64,000 nucleotides of DNA from Lachnospiraceae bacterium (GTDB taxonomy: Bacteria > Bacillota > Clostridia > Lachnospirales > Lachnospiraceae), in NCBI GenBank assembly GCA_910575075.1, contig CAJTCY010000017.1:1-64000 (forward strand), written 5' to 3'. This document shows, in pieces, positions 1 to 8,661 of this stretch. Each line of letters opens with the position of its first letter. Within the stretch, counting starts at the first letter, position 1. The notes below the pieces were generated by a model. The model saw only the letters and a program-made list of their open reading frames with translations. It did not search any database and was not told the DNA's origin. The translations under genes and the position numbers were made by a program.

Positions 1-83
1 GGAGAGTACAAGGTAGATAGGGCAGGGGTGGAAGTGCAGCAATGCATGGAGCTGACTGTTACTAATCGGCCGAGGGCTTGACC
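1..83 (+). rRNA. 23S ribosomal RNA, 3' end (partial)
   Basis: The first bases match the conserved 3' end of clostridial 23S rRNA, including the ACTAATCGGCCGAGGGCTTG segment near position 61. The gene begins before the window. No 5S gene lies between this end and the tRNA at 145, since only about 60 bases separate them, so the 5S copy must be elsewhere or upstream. Confidence 0.93.
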
Positions 84-144
84 AGAAAAAGGGAACGGGT
101 CGTCTGTGTGAATTTTTGAAGGTATAGGAGAAAAAAGAGAATAA

Positions 145-216
145 TCCTCGATAGCTCAATGGTAGAGCACGCGGCTGTTAACCGCGGGGTTGTTGGTTCG
201 AGCCCAACTCGGGGAG
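145..216 (+). tRNA. tRNA-Asn (GTT)
   Basis: A full 72-base cloverleaf folds here: acceptor arms TCCTCGA (145-151) and TCGGGGA (209-215) pair over 7 bp including a T-G wobble. The D, anticodon and T arms are all present, with G at the discriminator position. The anticodon GTT sits at 177-179 in the loop CTGTTAA. No CCA is encoded. It is the distal gene of the rRNA operon. Confidence 0.96.
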
Positions 217-227
217 TTTGTGAAAGT

Positions 228-258
228 CCTGTAAACAGTGGTGTTTGCAGGTTTTTTT
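228..258 (+). terminator. rRNA/tRNA operon terminator
   Basis: A 9-bp stem (CCTGTAAAC at 228-236, GTTTGCAGG at 243-251, one G-T pair) is followed by seven T. It sits 12 bases after the tRNA, as expected for a rho-independent terminator. Confidence 0.85.
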
Positions 259-379
259 GTCGTAAAAATAAATGAAGATGATAACAGGAAGCATAAAAGT
301 ATGCGGAATGTGATTGTGAACCTTAAAATAAATACATATCTATGGGATGCATGAAAAACGGATGCATCTGTCAAGGGGA

Positions 380-400
380 AATCGGCTAATGCCGATTTTT
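380..400 (+). terminator. second terminator after the rRNA operon
   Basis: AATCGGC (380-386), loop TAAT, GCCGATT (391-397), running into T's. A further hairpin (GATGCAT/ATGCATC) lies just before it at about 346-368. Otherwise 259-415 shows no gene. Confidence 0.7.
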
Positions 401-415
401 CCTATATAAAAGAGA

Positions 416-480
416 AATAGGGATATCCTGCGGAAATGTGTTCTTTTCGGTATTGACACATCCTGTAGGGTATCCCTATT
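416..480. repeat. inverted repeat at the 3' side of the transposase
   Basis: AATAGGGATATCC (416-428) pairs with GGGTATCCCTATT (468-480). A second inner pairing (ATGTGT with ACACAT) extends the stem. It ends in T's and probably terminates transposase transcription or blocks read-through from the rRNA operon. Confidence 0.7.
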
Positions 481-549
481 TTTAAACGTAGTAATTTATT
501 TTTGAGTGCACGAAACAAAAGGTATCTGACAGGCATATCACACTATCAA

Positions 550-2304
550 TTAAGCTGCGTTTTCTTCCTTTTTACCCTCAAATTTCCGGAGTTTTTTGCT
601 TAAGAACCGATGATATTTATTGATATTCCTGCCTATCGCATACAGCATAAATTCTTTGTATACTTTATCTGACGAACGGTGGTGAAAGCGCCGGAACTCA
701 TCATTTTCTTTGATGTCACCAAAATGCCCCTCGGTCTGGATGGAGCGGATCTGACGATTCAGAATGCCTTTCTCACTTTGGATATTTGCATGCGATTTTT
801 CTTTCAATTCTTCCCAGCGCTCATTAATCTTCATAACCTTATTTTTACCGGCATCTTTTTGGGGGTTATATTGATACAGACATTTCGCTTTGTGCCCACA
901 GCCGCTGCAGTCAGCGCATCCGTATACTTCCAGTGTTTGTGTATAGCCTTCCATTTCTTTTTCTTCTGTACGGATGTGCCTCAACTCCCTGCCGTCATGA
1001 CAGATATAATAACGTTCATCTTCAAATATCCGGGTTGTCATGTTGTAGTATTTTCCTATATTTTCTTTATAGGCGCGGGTCTTTCTCTGCTCATGATCCT
1101 GCAGTTTGATATAACTTTCTATGTTGTGTTCTTTTAGGAACCGTAAGTTCTTTTCACTGCAGTAGCCGCTGTCTGCGGTAGCTTCCTTTAAGATTTCGCC
1201 AAACGCATGGATGTGTTTTTGAACAACTGGAATCAAGGCGTTGTAATCCGTCCTGTCATTACTCACGTAACCATGAATAATAAAGTAATTCTCTACGGCA
1301 ATCTGAACATTATAAGCTGGTTTGAGCTGGCCGTTCCTCATGTGGTCCTCTTTCATTCTCATGAAAGTCGCCTCTAAATCTGTTTTCGAATAGCTGTTGC
1401 GGTCTTTCCCCATGATCTCAAAACTTTCTTTGTACTCCATGAGTTTTTTGCCGCATACCTCAAGTTCTTCGTAAAGCCGCTGGATTTCAGATTTTTTCCT
1501 GCCTTTTCCGTAAACAAACCCAATGCCTTCACCATCTGCTATCGTTACTAAGTTTTTCTGAAGTTTTAACAGATCCAAGGGGGAACAGTTATCAATTTCA
1601 ATCATTCTATTGTTTGATATTTTTTTGTGCTTTGTAAGTTTTCTCTTTCGATTCTTTTCCATCACTTCCCGCACTTTATCCATTCCCTCAACAATAAACA
1701 TCCGTGCATTCCCAAAGCCGTATTTTGCATCATATCCGTTTTCCTCTAAGAACTCATTGTACTTTGCATAAAGGGACTCGATGGTGTCGAGCAGTCCTGC
1801 CAGATGGTAGTTGAGTGTTCCACGCCATACAAAGGTATAACGGTTTGCATTGGCTTCTATCTTTGTCCCGTCTATAAAGAGGGATTCTAACGTGATTAGA
1901 CCTTCCTTCTTTAACCGCCGCAGCAATTGATAATTCAGGTCATCCAAAATCTCAGGGGTAAGTTTTTTATTTATAAAATCATAAAAGGCGTCTCTTTTGG
2001 GCTGCTCCCCTTGTGTGAGCCAGATGAATGCCAGGTCACGTCTGCAAAGTTCAACGATGCGGTCAATTTCACGAATGCCGCGCATGTTTGCATATGTGAG
2101 AACTCCATATTTCATGATTGGGTTGAACCCGTGTTTCCCCTTACCGGAATACTGGGCCAATAAAGCCGAAAAATCCATTTCCTCCATCACTTTTTTAAGG
2201 GTATAGACTGGATCGTCGTCAGGTAAACACAATTCGAAAAAACTAAAGTTAATTTTCTGTTGCCCTAATTCAAAAAATTCGTTATAATAATCTTGTTTTT
2301 GCAT
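550..2304 (-). CDS. IS1182-family DDE transposase
   Basis: This is a cut-and-paste transposase of about 584 residues, a normal length for the IS1182 family. The N-terminal part (residues ~35-110) has the usual transposase helical region, with a YGVLTYANMRGIREIDRI segment. The catalytic core follows, with FIDGTKIEANANR providing the first acidic residue and ATADSGYCSEKN the second. A C-terminal Cys cluster (CADCSGCGHKAKC) comes before the last acidic region. The ATG at 2304 is the first in-frame ATG; a TTG at 2373 would add 23 residues. The start overlaps a palindrome (GTTACAT/ATGTAAC at about 2306-2325). The reading frame is intact, so the element may be active. Confidence 0.9.
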   Translation of the reverse strand: MQKQDYYNEFFELGQQKINFSFFELCLPDDDPVYTLKKVMEEMDFSALLAQYSGKGKHGFNPIMKYGVLTYANMRGIREIDRIVELCRRDLAFIWLTQGEQPKRDAFYDFINKKLTPEILDDLNYQLLRRLKKEGLITLESLFIDGTKIEANANRYTFVWRGTLNYHLAGLLDTIESLYAKYNEFLEENGYDAKYGFGNARMFIVEGMDKVREVMEKNRKRKLTKHKKISNNRMIEIDNCSPLDLLKLQKNLVTIADGEGIGFVYGKGRKKSEIQRLYEELEVCGKKLMEYKESFEIMGKDRNSYSKTDLEATFMRMKEDHMRNGQLKPAYNVQIAVENYFIIHGYVSNDRTDYNALIPVVQKHIHAFGEILKEATADSGYCSEKNLRFLKEHNIESYIKLQDHEQRKTRAYKENIGKYYNMTTRIFEDERYYICHDGRELRHIRTEEKEMEGYTQTLEVYGCADCSGCGHKAKCLYQYNPQKDAGKNKVMKINERWEELKEKSHANIQSEKGILNRQIRSIQTEGHFGDIKENDEFRRFHHRSSDKVYKEFMLYAIGRNINKYHRFLSKKLRKFEGKKEENAA

Positions 2305-2381
2305 AGTTACATTATAACATGTAACGGAGAGAAAGGTGGTTGTCGTTAGCCATCTTTTTCTTTTTTTGTGCAAAAACTTTA

Positions 2382-2415
2382 GGGAAGATGTGACTCGTAT
2401 GAGTCACATCTTCCC
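2382..2415. repeat. 15-bp perfect inverted repeat upstream of the transposase
   Basis: GGGAAGATGTGACTC (2382-2396), loop GTAT, GAGTCACATCTTCCC (2401-2415). Perfect stems just upstream of transposase genes often shield the transposase from outside transcription; here that role is inferred. Confidence 0.8.
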
Positions 2416-2533
2416 CTGTTTGGAACTATCTATTTCCCGACAGCCCCTTTATTTTCCCAATTTTATCAAAAGAATAGATTTTAAATACAATTTACATAGC
2501 ACTAACTAATCTATTTGTTTATAAGGAGATAGA

Positions 2534-2574
2534 TTTTTACATAGCTGTCTATATTTTTAAATATAAGGACAGCT
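2534..2574 (+). promoter_or_regulatory. TACATAG stem-loop element, copy 1
   Basis: ATTTTTACATAG runs straight into a stem: AGCTGTC (2543-2549) pairs with GACAGCT (2568-2574). It precedes the ribosome-binding site of the parA remnant at 2606. Similar elements precede parA (9551, 9616), the primase-like gene (28824) and the PemK gene (49667). A stemless TTTACATAGC also occurs at 2491. Confidence 0.6.
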
Positions 2575-2605
2575 ATTAAATTTTCCAGGAAAGGAGGGAA
2601 CCATA

Positions 2606-2671
2606 ATGGCGAAATGCAAGGTAATCGCCATAGCAAGGGAGATTGTGAATAAGGAAATAGTATACGCATAG
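2606..2671 (+). pseudogene. parA start fragment
   Basis: AAAGGAGGG is followed by an ATG opening MAKCKVIAIARE and then a stop after 21 codons. The first residues match the start of the intact ParA at 9670 (MSNCKVIALTNQ), but the sequence diverges just where the Walker A loop should begin. It looks like the left-end stub of a second, decayed element of the same family. Confidence 0.65.
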
Positions 2672-2681
2672 GCAGTTAAGG

Positions 2682-2709
2682 CGGCAGGGAGTAAATCTCT
2701 GCCGTTTTT
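2682..2709 (+). terminator. rho-independent terminator
   Basis: CGGCAG (2682-2687) pairs with CTGCCG (2699-2704), followed by five T. From here to 3006 I see no gene, only AT-rich sequence with short broken frames. Confidence 0.65.
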
Positions 2710-3006
2710 CTTTCGGGAAGTATTGATAAAAGAGGTTTAATATTTATTGCAAGCAATAAAAGTCCATGTCTACTCACTTGATGCGGTTCGTTTAAGCAGC
2801 TATAATAAATATATAAAGGAAATATGTTTGATTATATGACAGCGCAGGAAAGTGGGATGTATTTTTAAGATGGGTGCACGGCTTTGTATGGGAAATCGTA
2901 TTGATGAAACTATAAATATAAATCGGGTATGTCTCATTCCTAAAAATACAAAGAAGCCTGCTGATGCCTGAAAAAAAGCATTTAATTCAGGAGGAAGTGA
3001 AATAAA

Positions 3007-3721
3007 ATGTTTACTTATGAACATATTCAAAAATTCAATGCTACGGAAATTGCTGTTTATAAATATATCGTTTCAAATGCAGAAAAAGTTCCCTTTATGA
3101 CAATTCGGGAACTGTCGGAAGCATTGCATATTTCAACATCAACGGTATTGCGGTTTTGTGAAAAGATTGGTTGTAATGGATATAACGAATTTAAGGAGCA
3201 AATGAAAGTATATTTAAAGACAGCAGACTTAAAACCGCCTATGGAAGATTTGGAAGAATTACAATGTTATTTTACTTGTGTAAATACAAGTGTATTTGAG
3301 GAAAAAATAGCGCAAGCCGTTGGAATTCATTAAGGAATGCGAAATGGTAGTATTTATTGGCTTAGGTTCTTCTGGAAGCCTTGCAAAATTCGCAGCCAGA
3401 CTTTTTTGAAATTTAGGGAAGTTTTCGATTGCATTGGAAGATATGTATTATCCCAAATGTATCAATATTCCTTTGAATGCTGTTGTTTTTGCTTTGTCAG
3501 AAAGTGGGGAACGGGAAGAATTAATCGAACTGATTTCAGCCTTTCAGCAGAAAAACAATAGAATAGTAAGCATTACAAATGAAGCAGACTGTACTTTGGC
3601 GAAGATGTCTGATTGGAATATTTCATACGATTTAAACCATGTTTATGTGAATGGCGGTTATAATGCAACAACGCAAGTTCCAGTTTTGTTTATATTGGAA
3701 GCCATTTCAAGAAGAATATAA
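3007..3721 (+). pseudogene. RpiR/MurR-family sugar regulator, two frameshifts
   Basis: RpiR-family regulators join an N-terminal HTH domain to a sugar-phosphate-binding SIS domain. The HTH part (3007-3333) is intact, with SEALHISTSTVLRFCEKIG as its recognition region. The frame then breaks near 3322. The next frame reads LEFIKECEMVVFIGLGSSGS, the start of the SIS domain, and breaks again near 3408. The rest (ending ILEAISRRI) is in a third frame to 3721. Restoring both shifts gives a product of about 240 residues, close to family length. It lies just upstream of an acetyltransferase and a phosphatase it may once have controlled. Either error or true decay could explain two shifts 90 bases apart; decay fits the surroundings. 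Confidence 0.8.
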
Positions 3722-3791
3722 TTGTAACAGCCTGTTTCTATCAGTGTAACAAAACTTTTGATATTCTTAAGAAACAAAGGAGGCGCTGATC

Positions 3792-4415
3792 ATGAATGAG
3801 CTGGAGAAGTGTATGGCAGGAATGAATTATAATTGTCATGATAAGATATTTTTGGAATTTAAACAAAAGTCCACAGAACTATTATCAGTGTATAATAAGC
3901 TGCCGTATGAAAGCAAGAAAGAAAAATATTCCGTTTTGAAGCAGTTATTTGGCAGCATTGGAGAGAGTGTGACGGTAGGAAGTCCTTTTCTATGTGATTA
4001 TGGAAGAAATATTCATATAGGAAATCATGTTTCCATCAACATGAACTGCACATTTGTGGACTGCAATACGATAACGATAGGATGTAATGTATTAATATCG
4101 TCTAAAGTCCAGATGTATACGTCCACACATCCTGTTGAAGCATCTGAACGAATTATTCCAGACTGGACGCCGGACAGCGGAATTTATTTTTGCAATACGT
4201 ATGCACTTCCAATAGAAATAGGGAATAATTGCTGGATTGGAGGAGGAGTGATTGTTCTTCCCGGCGTTAAAATTGGGGATGGAACGGTTATTGGAGCAGG
4301 AAGTGTCGTAACTAAGAATATACCAAGTAATTGTGTGGCGGCAGGAAATCCGTGCAGAATTATTCGGACAATCAATCATGGAGAGACACAAAATGATAAA
4401 GATGGTCGCATTTGA
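3792..4415 (+). CDS. maltose/galactoside-type O-acetyltransferase
   Basis: Left-handed beta-helix (hexapeptide) acyltransferase of 207 residues, the usual length of the Maa/LacA family, which moves acetyl from acetyl-CoA to sugar hydroxyls in the cytoplasm. The N-terminal Maa region is followed by repeats such as GNNCWIGGGVIVLPGVKIGD and IGAGSVVTKNIPSNCVAAGN. The STHP segment carries the family's catalytic histidine. AGGAGG lies 10 bases before the ATG. Its end overlaps the next gene by 23 bases. A second member of the family, on the host side, is at 61858. Confidence 0.88.
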   Translation: MNELEKCMAGMNYNCHDKIFLEFKQKSTELLSVYNKLPYESKKEKYSVLKQLFGSIGESVTVGSPFLCDYGRNIHIGNHVSINMNCTFVDCNTITIGCNVLISSKVQMYTSTHPVEASERIIPDWTPDSGIYFCNTYALPIEIGNNCWIGGGVIVLPGVKIGDGTVIGAGSVVTKNIPSNCVAAGNPCRIIRTINHGETQNDKDGRI

Positions 4416-5049
4416 TTTAGACGGTACTATTGCAGATACAATTCTATTTTGTATAGAAGCATTTCGAAAAGCTGTAGAGCCATACGCAGAACGCCCGCTA
4501 AATGAAAGGGAAATTATAAATGTTTTTGGGTTAAATGAAATCGGCATGATAAAATCCGTGTTAAATTCCCATCATGAAGAAGCAATCCGAGATTTCTATT
4601 TTTGGTATGAAAAACTTCATGTTAAGTGTTTAAATCCTTATAATGCAATACAAGATATTTTTTCCTATTTAAACAGCAGAAATGTAAAAGTGGCATTGAT
4701 TACAGGAAAAGGTACAGAATCCTGCAATATAACATTGTCTAAATTTGGTATGATGAATAAATTTTGCGATATAAAAACAGGAAATGAGGATAAACCGAAT
4801 AAGGCAGATTCAATAAGCAGATTATTAACAAAGCATAATTTAAAAACGGATGAATTTATCTATATTGGAGATGCTGTTTCGGATGTCCTGGAAGCTCGAA
4901 AAGCGGGAGTGATTTGTTTGTCGGCGGCGTGGGGAGAAAATGCTGACGTAAAGGAATTAGAGAGAATCAATTATCAAAACATAATGTATACCATAAAACA
5001 GTTAAAAGAATTTTTTAGAGATAATTTGGGTGACAAAAATAATGTTTAA
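4393..5049 (+). CDS. HAD-superfamily phosphatase, phosphoglycolate-phosphatase-like
   Basis: The protein has about 218 residues. The opening MIKMVAFDLDGTIADT holds HAD motif I with the nucleophile and acid/base aspartates. ALITGK is motif II, a conserved lysine lies in GNEDKPNKAD, and FIYIGDAVSDVLEARKAG is motif IV. A helical cap sits between motifs I and II, as in the Gph/pyrophosphatase (PpaX) group; the substrate cannot be told. The start at 4393 was chosen because GGAGAG lies 7 bases upstream and motif I starts there. It overlaps the acetyltransferase, so the two are probably translationally coupled. Confidence 0.85.
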   Translation: MIKMVAFDLDGTIADTILFCIEAFRKAVEPYAERPLNEREIINVFGLNEIGMIKSVLNSHHEEAIRDFYFWYEKLHVKCLNPYNAIQDIFSYLNSRNVKVALITGKGTESCNITLSKFGMMNKFCDIKTGNEDKPNKADSISRLLTKHNLKTDEFIYIGDAVSDVLEARKAGVICLSAAWGENADVKELERINYQNIMYTIKQLKEFFRDNLGDKNNV

Positions 5050-5308
5050 TAAAAGAAACAGCTTTATTGTAGCGGATTGGGTACATTGCCCTGTTTGTGG
5101 CAATAAAACTCGTAACAGAATTAGAGAAGATACCATTTTAAGGAATTATCCTCTTTATTGTCCGAAGTGTAAACAGGAAACATTAAAGGCGTGTGGTGGG
5201 CGGTATTGCTATGCCCGAAAAGACTTAACAGACACTCCCCAGACCTGTTTTAAAGTTTGGGGAGATATTTTATGTTCTTCTTTCGGGCAGTTATCCATTC
5301 GCATATAA
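5042..5308 (+). CDS. Cys-rich KTR protein with a non-homologous tail
   Basis: Residues ~13-50 match the Cys-rich KTR family: WVHCPVCGNKTR, then YPLYCPKCKQET, two CxxC pairs probably binding zinc. Family members are normally about 55-60 residues, like the intact copy at 48063. Here the frame runs on through a repeated RNA-hairpin region, so the last ~35 residues are probably not a natural domain. It overlaps the HAD gene by 8 bases. In such elements KTR genes commonly close a cargo slot; the role is unknown. Confidence 0.7.
   Translation: MFNKRNSFIVADWVHCPVCGNKTRNRIREDTILRNYPLYCPKCKQETLKACGGRYCYARKDLTDTPQTCFKVWGDILCSSFGQLSIRI
5195..5270 (+). ncRNA. repeated double-hairpin RNA element, copy 1
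   Basis: Hairpin A is GGGC (5198-5201) with GCCC (5213-5216). Hairpin B is CTCCCCAGAC (5235-5244), loop CTGTTTTAAA, GTTTGGGGAG (5255-5264). The same arrangement recurs at 48341-48414 after the other KTR gene. The loop is the same, but stem position 4 changes from C-G to T-A, a compensatory change. Hairpin B could be a terminator, but its T-run is weak. Confidence 0.6.
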
Positions 5309-5355
5309 GAATTAAATTTTATCCATACATAGCACATCAGAAAAATTTCCTATAA

Positions 5356-5386
5356 CCGTAAAGGTCACAGAGCCTTTGCGTTTTTT
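5356..5386 (+). terminator. terminator-like hairpin, copy 1
   Basis: CGTAAAGG pairs with CCTTTGCG, followed by six T. It corresponds to the stronger hairpin at 48562-48597; flanking bases (ATCGGAATACGC, GCAGGGCTGT) are also shared between the two copies. Confidence 0.6.
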
Positions 5387-5466
5387 ATTGTCATTTTTTA
5401 TCGGAATACGCTGCAGGGCTGTCTGTTTGAGGTCACAGGAACCGTTGTTATGAACTGTCTGAACAA

Positions 5467-6052
5467 ATGACTGTGGCAGTGGCGACAGACAGCGGTGCAT
5501 TCCAGCAGTATCTTGACGTGCAGAGCCGTTTTGACCGTTATACAGCCAATAATGCGTTACTGATTATGGCGCAAAATCCAGAAGCGCAAAAGCTTGGCGA
5601 TTATGGCTACTGGAAAGACCAGGGAGCGTATGTAAAACGCACAGAGAGGAAGAATCCAGTCCTTATCCTGGAGCCGGGGAAGGAGTTTGAGCAGGAGGAC
5701 GGCAGCACTGGCACTTATTACAGTGCAAAAAAACTGTACGACATATCCCAGGCTACCATGAGGGATAAAACACAGCCACAGGAAGAAGTGGATAGCAAAC
5801 AGTTAATTCGTGTATTGGTCAGCAGCCCGCCTGTGGATATTGTGGCAGCAGCGCCCGACCAGATGCCAGAAGACAAAGGCGCAATCTTTGAGCAGGAGGA
5901 TAATTGTATTTATGTGAGGAAAGCTGCCTTACCAGTCGGATTACCTGGCGGGCCATGCGGACTGCGCCGTTACCCTTGTTTCCGATAAAGGTGGGAATCT
6001 GGAGGTTTTGAAAGCCTATCCTGAAGGTGAGGAAAGATTAAGCAAAATTTAA
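5467..6052 (+). pseudogene. ArdC-like fragment fused to a second gene tail
   Basis: From ~5490 the frame reads FQQYLDVQSRFDRYTANNAL and continues through YDISQ. This is closely related to the intact protein at 33044, which has FRQYLDVQGHFDRYSVNNAI. The true N-terminus is missing, and the join to upstream non-coding sequence is abrupt. After ~5935 the frame changes; another frame reads DYLAGHADCAVTLVSDKGGN and on to the stop at 6050-6052, which resembles the C-terminal end of another element protein. The stretch is therefore a deletion junction of at least two genes from an older ICE. Confidence 0.75.
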
Positions 6053-6195
6053 TGGAATTGTGAGTGTGCTTGTGATAAAATAACAGCGGCAGACAATCTA
6101 ACAAATCACACTTTGTCGGGAAGAACAACATATCACCATAGAGCCAGACGCAGAGCTGATTGATGAAAAAAATAATATCTAATGAGGTGAAGATA

Positions 6196-6867
6196 ATGGT
6201 TAAAGAAATACGATGGACAAAATATTTTTGGTTGAGCCTGCTCTCATTTGGGGCATTTATGCTTGAATATCTATCTATATTTATAATTGAAGTTCCATTG
6301 TTACATGTAGATATACAAAATTATACAGCACATCAGAGAAGCATTCATTGTATCATAATGACTTTTATATGGGCGGTTTTCATTGGTATGCTACTGCTTT
6401 TTTCCAAAAAGCATTACCGTTTCCCAACGGGCAGAATCCAAGAGGACAAGATTTCCTTGAAAAACTGGATAGTAACTCTTGTCTGTTTCATTGGCTGTAA
6501 GCTTCTCACTTTCATTGATTGGCATACGTTAAAAGTGATTGGAGAAGCACAAGGCAAAACCATATTCCAATTCAGCGCACAATATTTATACTACATATTT
6601 GAAGTGATGCTTGTTACCTTAATCATCATATATGGGCAAAAAGCGGTTGAAACTTTTTTGAAAAAAGAGAGTTCAATTCCTTTCGGCGGCATCATATTGG
6701 CTATGACATGGGGAATATTTCATTTTGTATCAAGAGGGGTAGGGATTGAAATATGGAATGGAATTTCTACGATGATATTTTCTGTTCTTAGTGGTGAAAT
6801 TTACTTAAAATTGAACAGAAGATGGCTGCATAGTTATCTTTTTATTGCTATGGGCTATTTGCTGTAA
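6196..6867 (+). CDS. multi-pass membrane protein, CPBP-like
   Basis: The protein has about 223 residues with roughly six hydrophobic segments. WGIFHFVSRG near the C-terminus resembles the second motif (FxxxH) of CPBP/CAAX-protease-type membrane proteins. The first motif (EExxxR) is not recognisable, so activity is doubtful. GAGGTGA lies 5 bases before the chosen ATG at 6196; an upstream ATG at 6163 has no such site. It is followed after 21 bases by the amide hydrolase, probably in the same transcript. Confidence 0.6.
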   Translation: MVKEIRWTKYFWLSLLSFGAFMLEYLSIFIIEVPLLHVDIQNYTAHQRSIHCIIMTFIWAVFIGMLLLFSKKHYRFPTGRIQEDKISLKNWIVTLVCFIGCKLLTFIDWHTLKVIGEAQGKTIFQFSAQYLYYIFEVMLVTLIIIYGQKAVETFLKKESSIPFGGIILAMTWGIFHFVSRGVGIEIWNGISTMIFSVLSGEIYLKLNRRWLHSYLFIAMGYLL

Positions 6868-6888
6868 ATCGGAATATAAGGAGGCTTT

Positions 6889-7989
6889 ATGGATATTACA
6901 GGTAGAAAAACACATGGAAAAAACAAAAAAATAATAAGTCGGTTTTTAATCTGCATAGTTGTAGTTTTGCTTGTAATTGTTGTAGGAGTGATTGCCCTGT
7001 TTTGGAATGAATTGCGGACAATTTTTTCCATGACTAAAATTGATGATTATGGCGCATATCAAATGACCTATTATGGTGACTATGGTTTTGATGAGTTTCT
7101 GGAAGTTGGCGCACAGAGCGATGCAGACATTGAAAAATTTGTGGTAAGGAAATTACTAAAAGGTATTCCTATTGACCTTGGCGTAACAGGTGCCGGCTGT
7201 ACTTGTTTTGTTGTAAAAAATGAACAAGACGAAATTTTGTATGGACGAAATTTTGATTATAGCTATTCACCAACTTTACAGGTATTTACTGAACCGAAGA
7301 ACGGGTATGCGTCTGTTTCCACAGTGAATTTGTCTTTTATTGGATATTCGGAGGGGAATTTGCCGGAAGAATCTGTTTTTAACAAGTTTCTTACATTGGC
7401 AGCACCATACCTGCCTTGTGACGGTATGAATGAAAAAGGCGTTGCCATAGCATCCCTTTCGGTTCCCAAAGCAGAAGCACCTTATGACAGTCATAAGATA
7501 ACGCTGAATATTTCAACGGCAATGCGTCTGGTGTTAGATAAGGCGGCAACGGTGGACGAAGCGGTTGAACTGCTCCAAAAATATAATATCTATTTTTCGT
7601 ACGATATAGCAGGGCATTATCTGATTGCAGATGCAAGTGGGAAGTCGGTGCTTGTTGAGTATTATGATAATGAACTTCAAATTGTGGAAACAGATTCAAA
7701 CTATCAGATTGCATCAAACTTTATTGCTTATGACGGAGTAAATATCGGCGGTGGTGGAACGGAGTTTCAAAGATATGACACAGTGGAAAAAGAGATACTG
7801 GACAACAATGGTGTATTAAATGACGAGGAAGCCGTTTCACTTCTTGCAGAGGTTGGTGTGTGGGATGGGGACATTGATAAACTACAATGGTCTCTTGTTT
7901 ATAATTTGACAACAGGAGAGGTTCATTTTTTCAGTCACAGGAATACGGATAATGTCATAATATCAAAACTGAAAATGAATCATAATTGA
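6889..7989 (+). CDS. membrane-anchored Ntn-type amide hydrolase (choloylglycine hydrolase-like)
   Basis: The protein has 366 residues. Residues ~17-38 form one membrane anchor. The catalytic domain carries GAGCTCFVVKNEQDEILYGR then NFDY. Aligned with the bile-salt-hydrolase/penicillin-acylase pattern, the likely nucleophile is Cys104, with Arg120 and Asp123 as its partners. The later CDGMNEKGVAIASL segment also fits the family. In the classical enzymes the cysteine is N-terminal after processing; here about 100 residues precede it, so self-cleavage or C45-type processing would be needed. The substrate (bile salt, acyl-homoserine lactone, penicillin-like amide) is not predictable. AAGGAGG lies 7 bases before the ATG. 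Confidence 0.72.
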   Translation: MDITGRKTHGKNKKIISRFLICIVVVLLVIVVGVIALFWNELRTIFSMTKIDDYGAYQMTYYGDYGFDEFLEVGAQSDADIEKFVVRKLLKGIPIDLGVTGAGCTCFVVKNEQDEILYGRNFDYSYSPTLQVFTEPKNGYASVSTVNLSFIGYSEGNLPEESVFNKFLTLAAPYLPCDGMNEKGVAIASLSVPKAEAPYDSHKITLNISTAMRLVLDKAATVDEAVELLQKYNIYFSYDIAGHYLIADASGKSVLVEYYDNELQIVETDSNYQIASNFIAYDGVNIGGGGTEFQRYDTVEKEILDNNGVLNDEEAVSLLAEVGVWDGDIDKLQWSLVYNLTTGEVHFFSHRNTDNVIISKLKMNHN

Positions 7990-8038
7990 CTGTTTTGCTG
8001 TAACATTAATTCCAATTTGCAGAGGAGATAATATCAAA

Positions 8039-8170
8039 ATGAATGAAAGACGTTTGTTTTTAACATCATCTGGTCTGTCAGATAGAATGATGAAAATGTT
8101 TACTGATAGTATTGGAAAAAGTCCAAAAGAAATGAGGATAGTATTTTATTTATATCCCAAAAAGTATTAG
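8039..8170 (+). pseudogene. peptidase E-like (class I glutamine amidotransferase fold) N-terminal fragment
   Basis: AGAGGAG precedes an ATG reading MNERRLFLTSSGLSDRMMKM and then IGKSPKEM. This is the typical beginning of the peptidase S51-like/amidotransferase-like family of ~200 residues. The frame stops after 43 codons, and no continuation in another frame was recognised. It is a broken gene. Confidence 0.6.
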
Positions 8171-8661
8171 ACAAGGTACATGCAAGCAGAGTAACATGGT
8201 TATTCATGTATAAGTTAAAAATTTAAAAATGTCTTGCAGTGATTTTATGTTTAGAAGACAATATGAATTTTGAAATTTACTGGCTTTTAATAGAGTGTCC
8301 GTGGGAAAAAGATTCAGGGATGGAAAAAATAATTGAAGAATTGGGAATTCAAATCAAATGGATACCTAAAAAGATCATTACGGGAAAAGTGACTGATTTA
8401 GGAAGGTGAAATATGAATGGGAAGGAAGAATGAGAAAAATTGTACAACTGGCAACTGAATTTAGAGAGCGATTGATTTAGCTTTAGAGGCAGGTGAGTTT
8501 GATGGTGATATAATCGTGGGATGCATTTGATTTAATGGGAATAGCTTTTAGATCAAGTAATAGAGAAGAACAGAAGGGGGATATGGATGAATGATACATC
8601 CCAATTTAATGGTTGCTACCTAAAAGATAACTTCTTGCCAGTTTGACAAAGATTCCTTACA
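8171..8661 (+). other. decayed sequence without an intact gene
   Basis: This stretch holds only short broken frames. One (about 8317-8409) reads MEKIIEELGIQIKWIPKK. Another around 8430-8560 suggests a small acidic protein interrupted by stops and shifts (a WDAFDLMG-like segment with a shift). No function can be assigned. Confidence 0.5.

Larger units (their letters stand above)
416..2415. mobile_element. IS1182-type insertion sequence (approximate extent)
   Basis: One transposase gene is bracketed by two strong hairpins: 416-480 on the left and 2382-2415 on the right. I could not resolve classical terminal inverted repeats or a target-site duplication by eye, so the hairpins are used as approximate limits. 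It lies between the rRNA operon and the decayed mobile-element patchwork. Confidence 0.6.

Noticed and set aside
679..1137. 152-codon plus-strand frame opposite the transposase
   Set aside because: It is antisense to a well-supported transposase, with no ribosome-binding site or family match.
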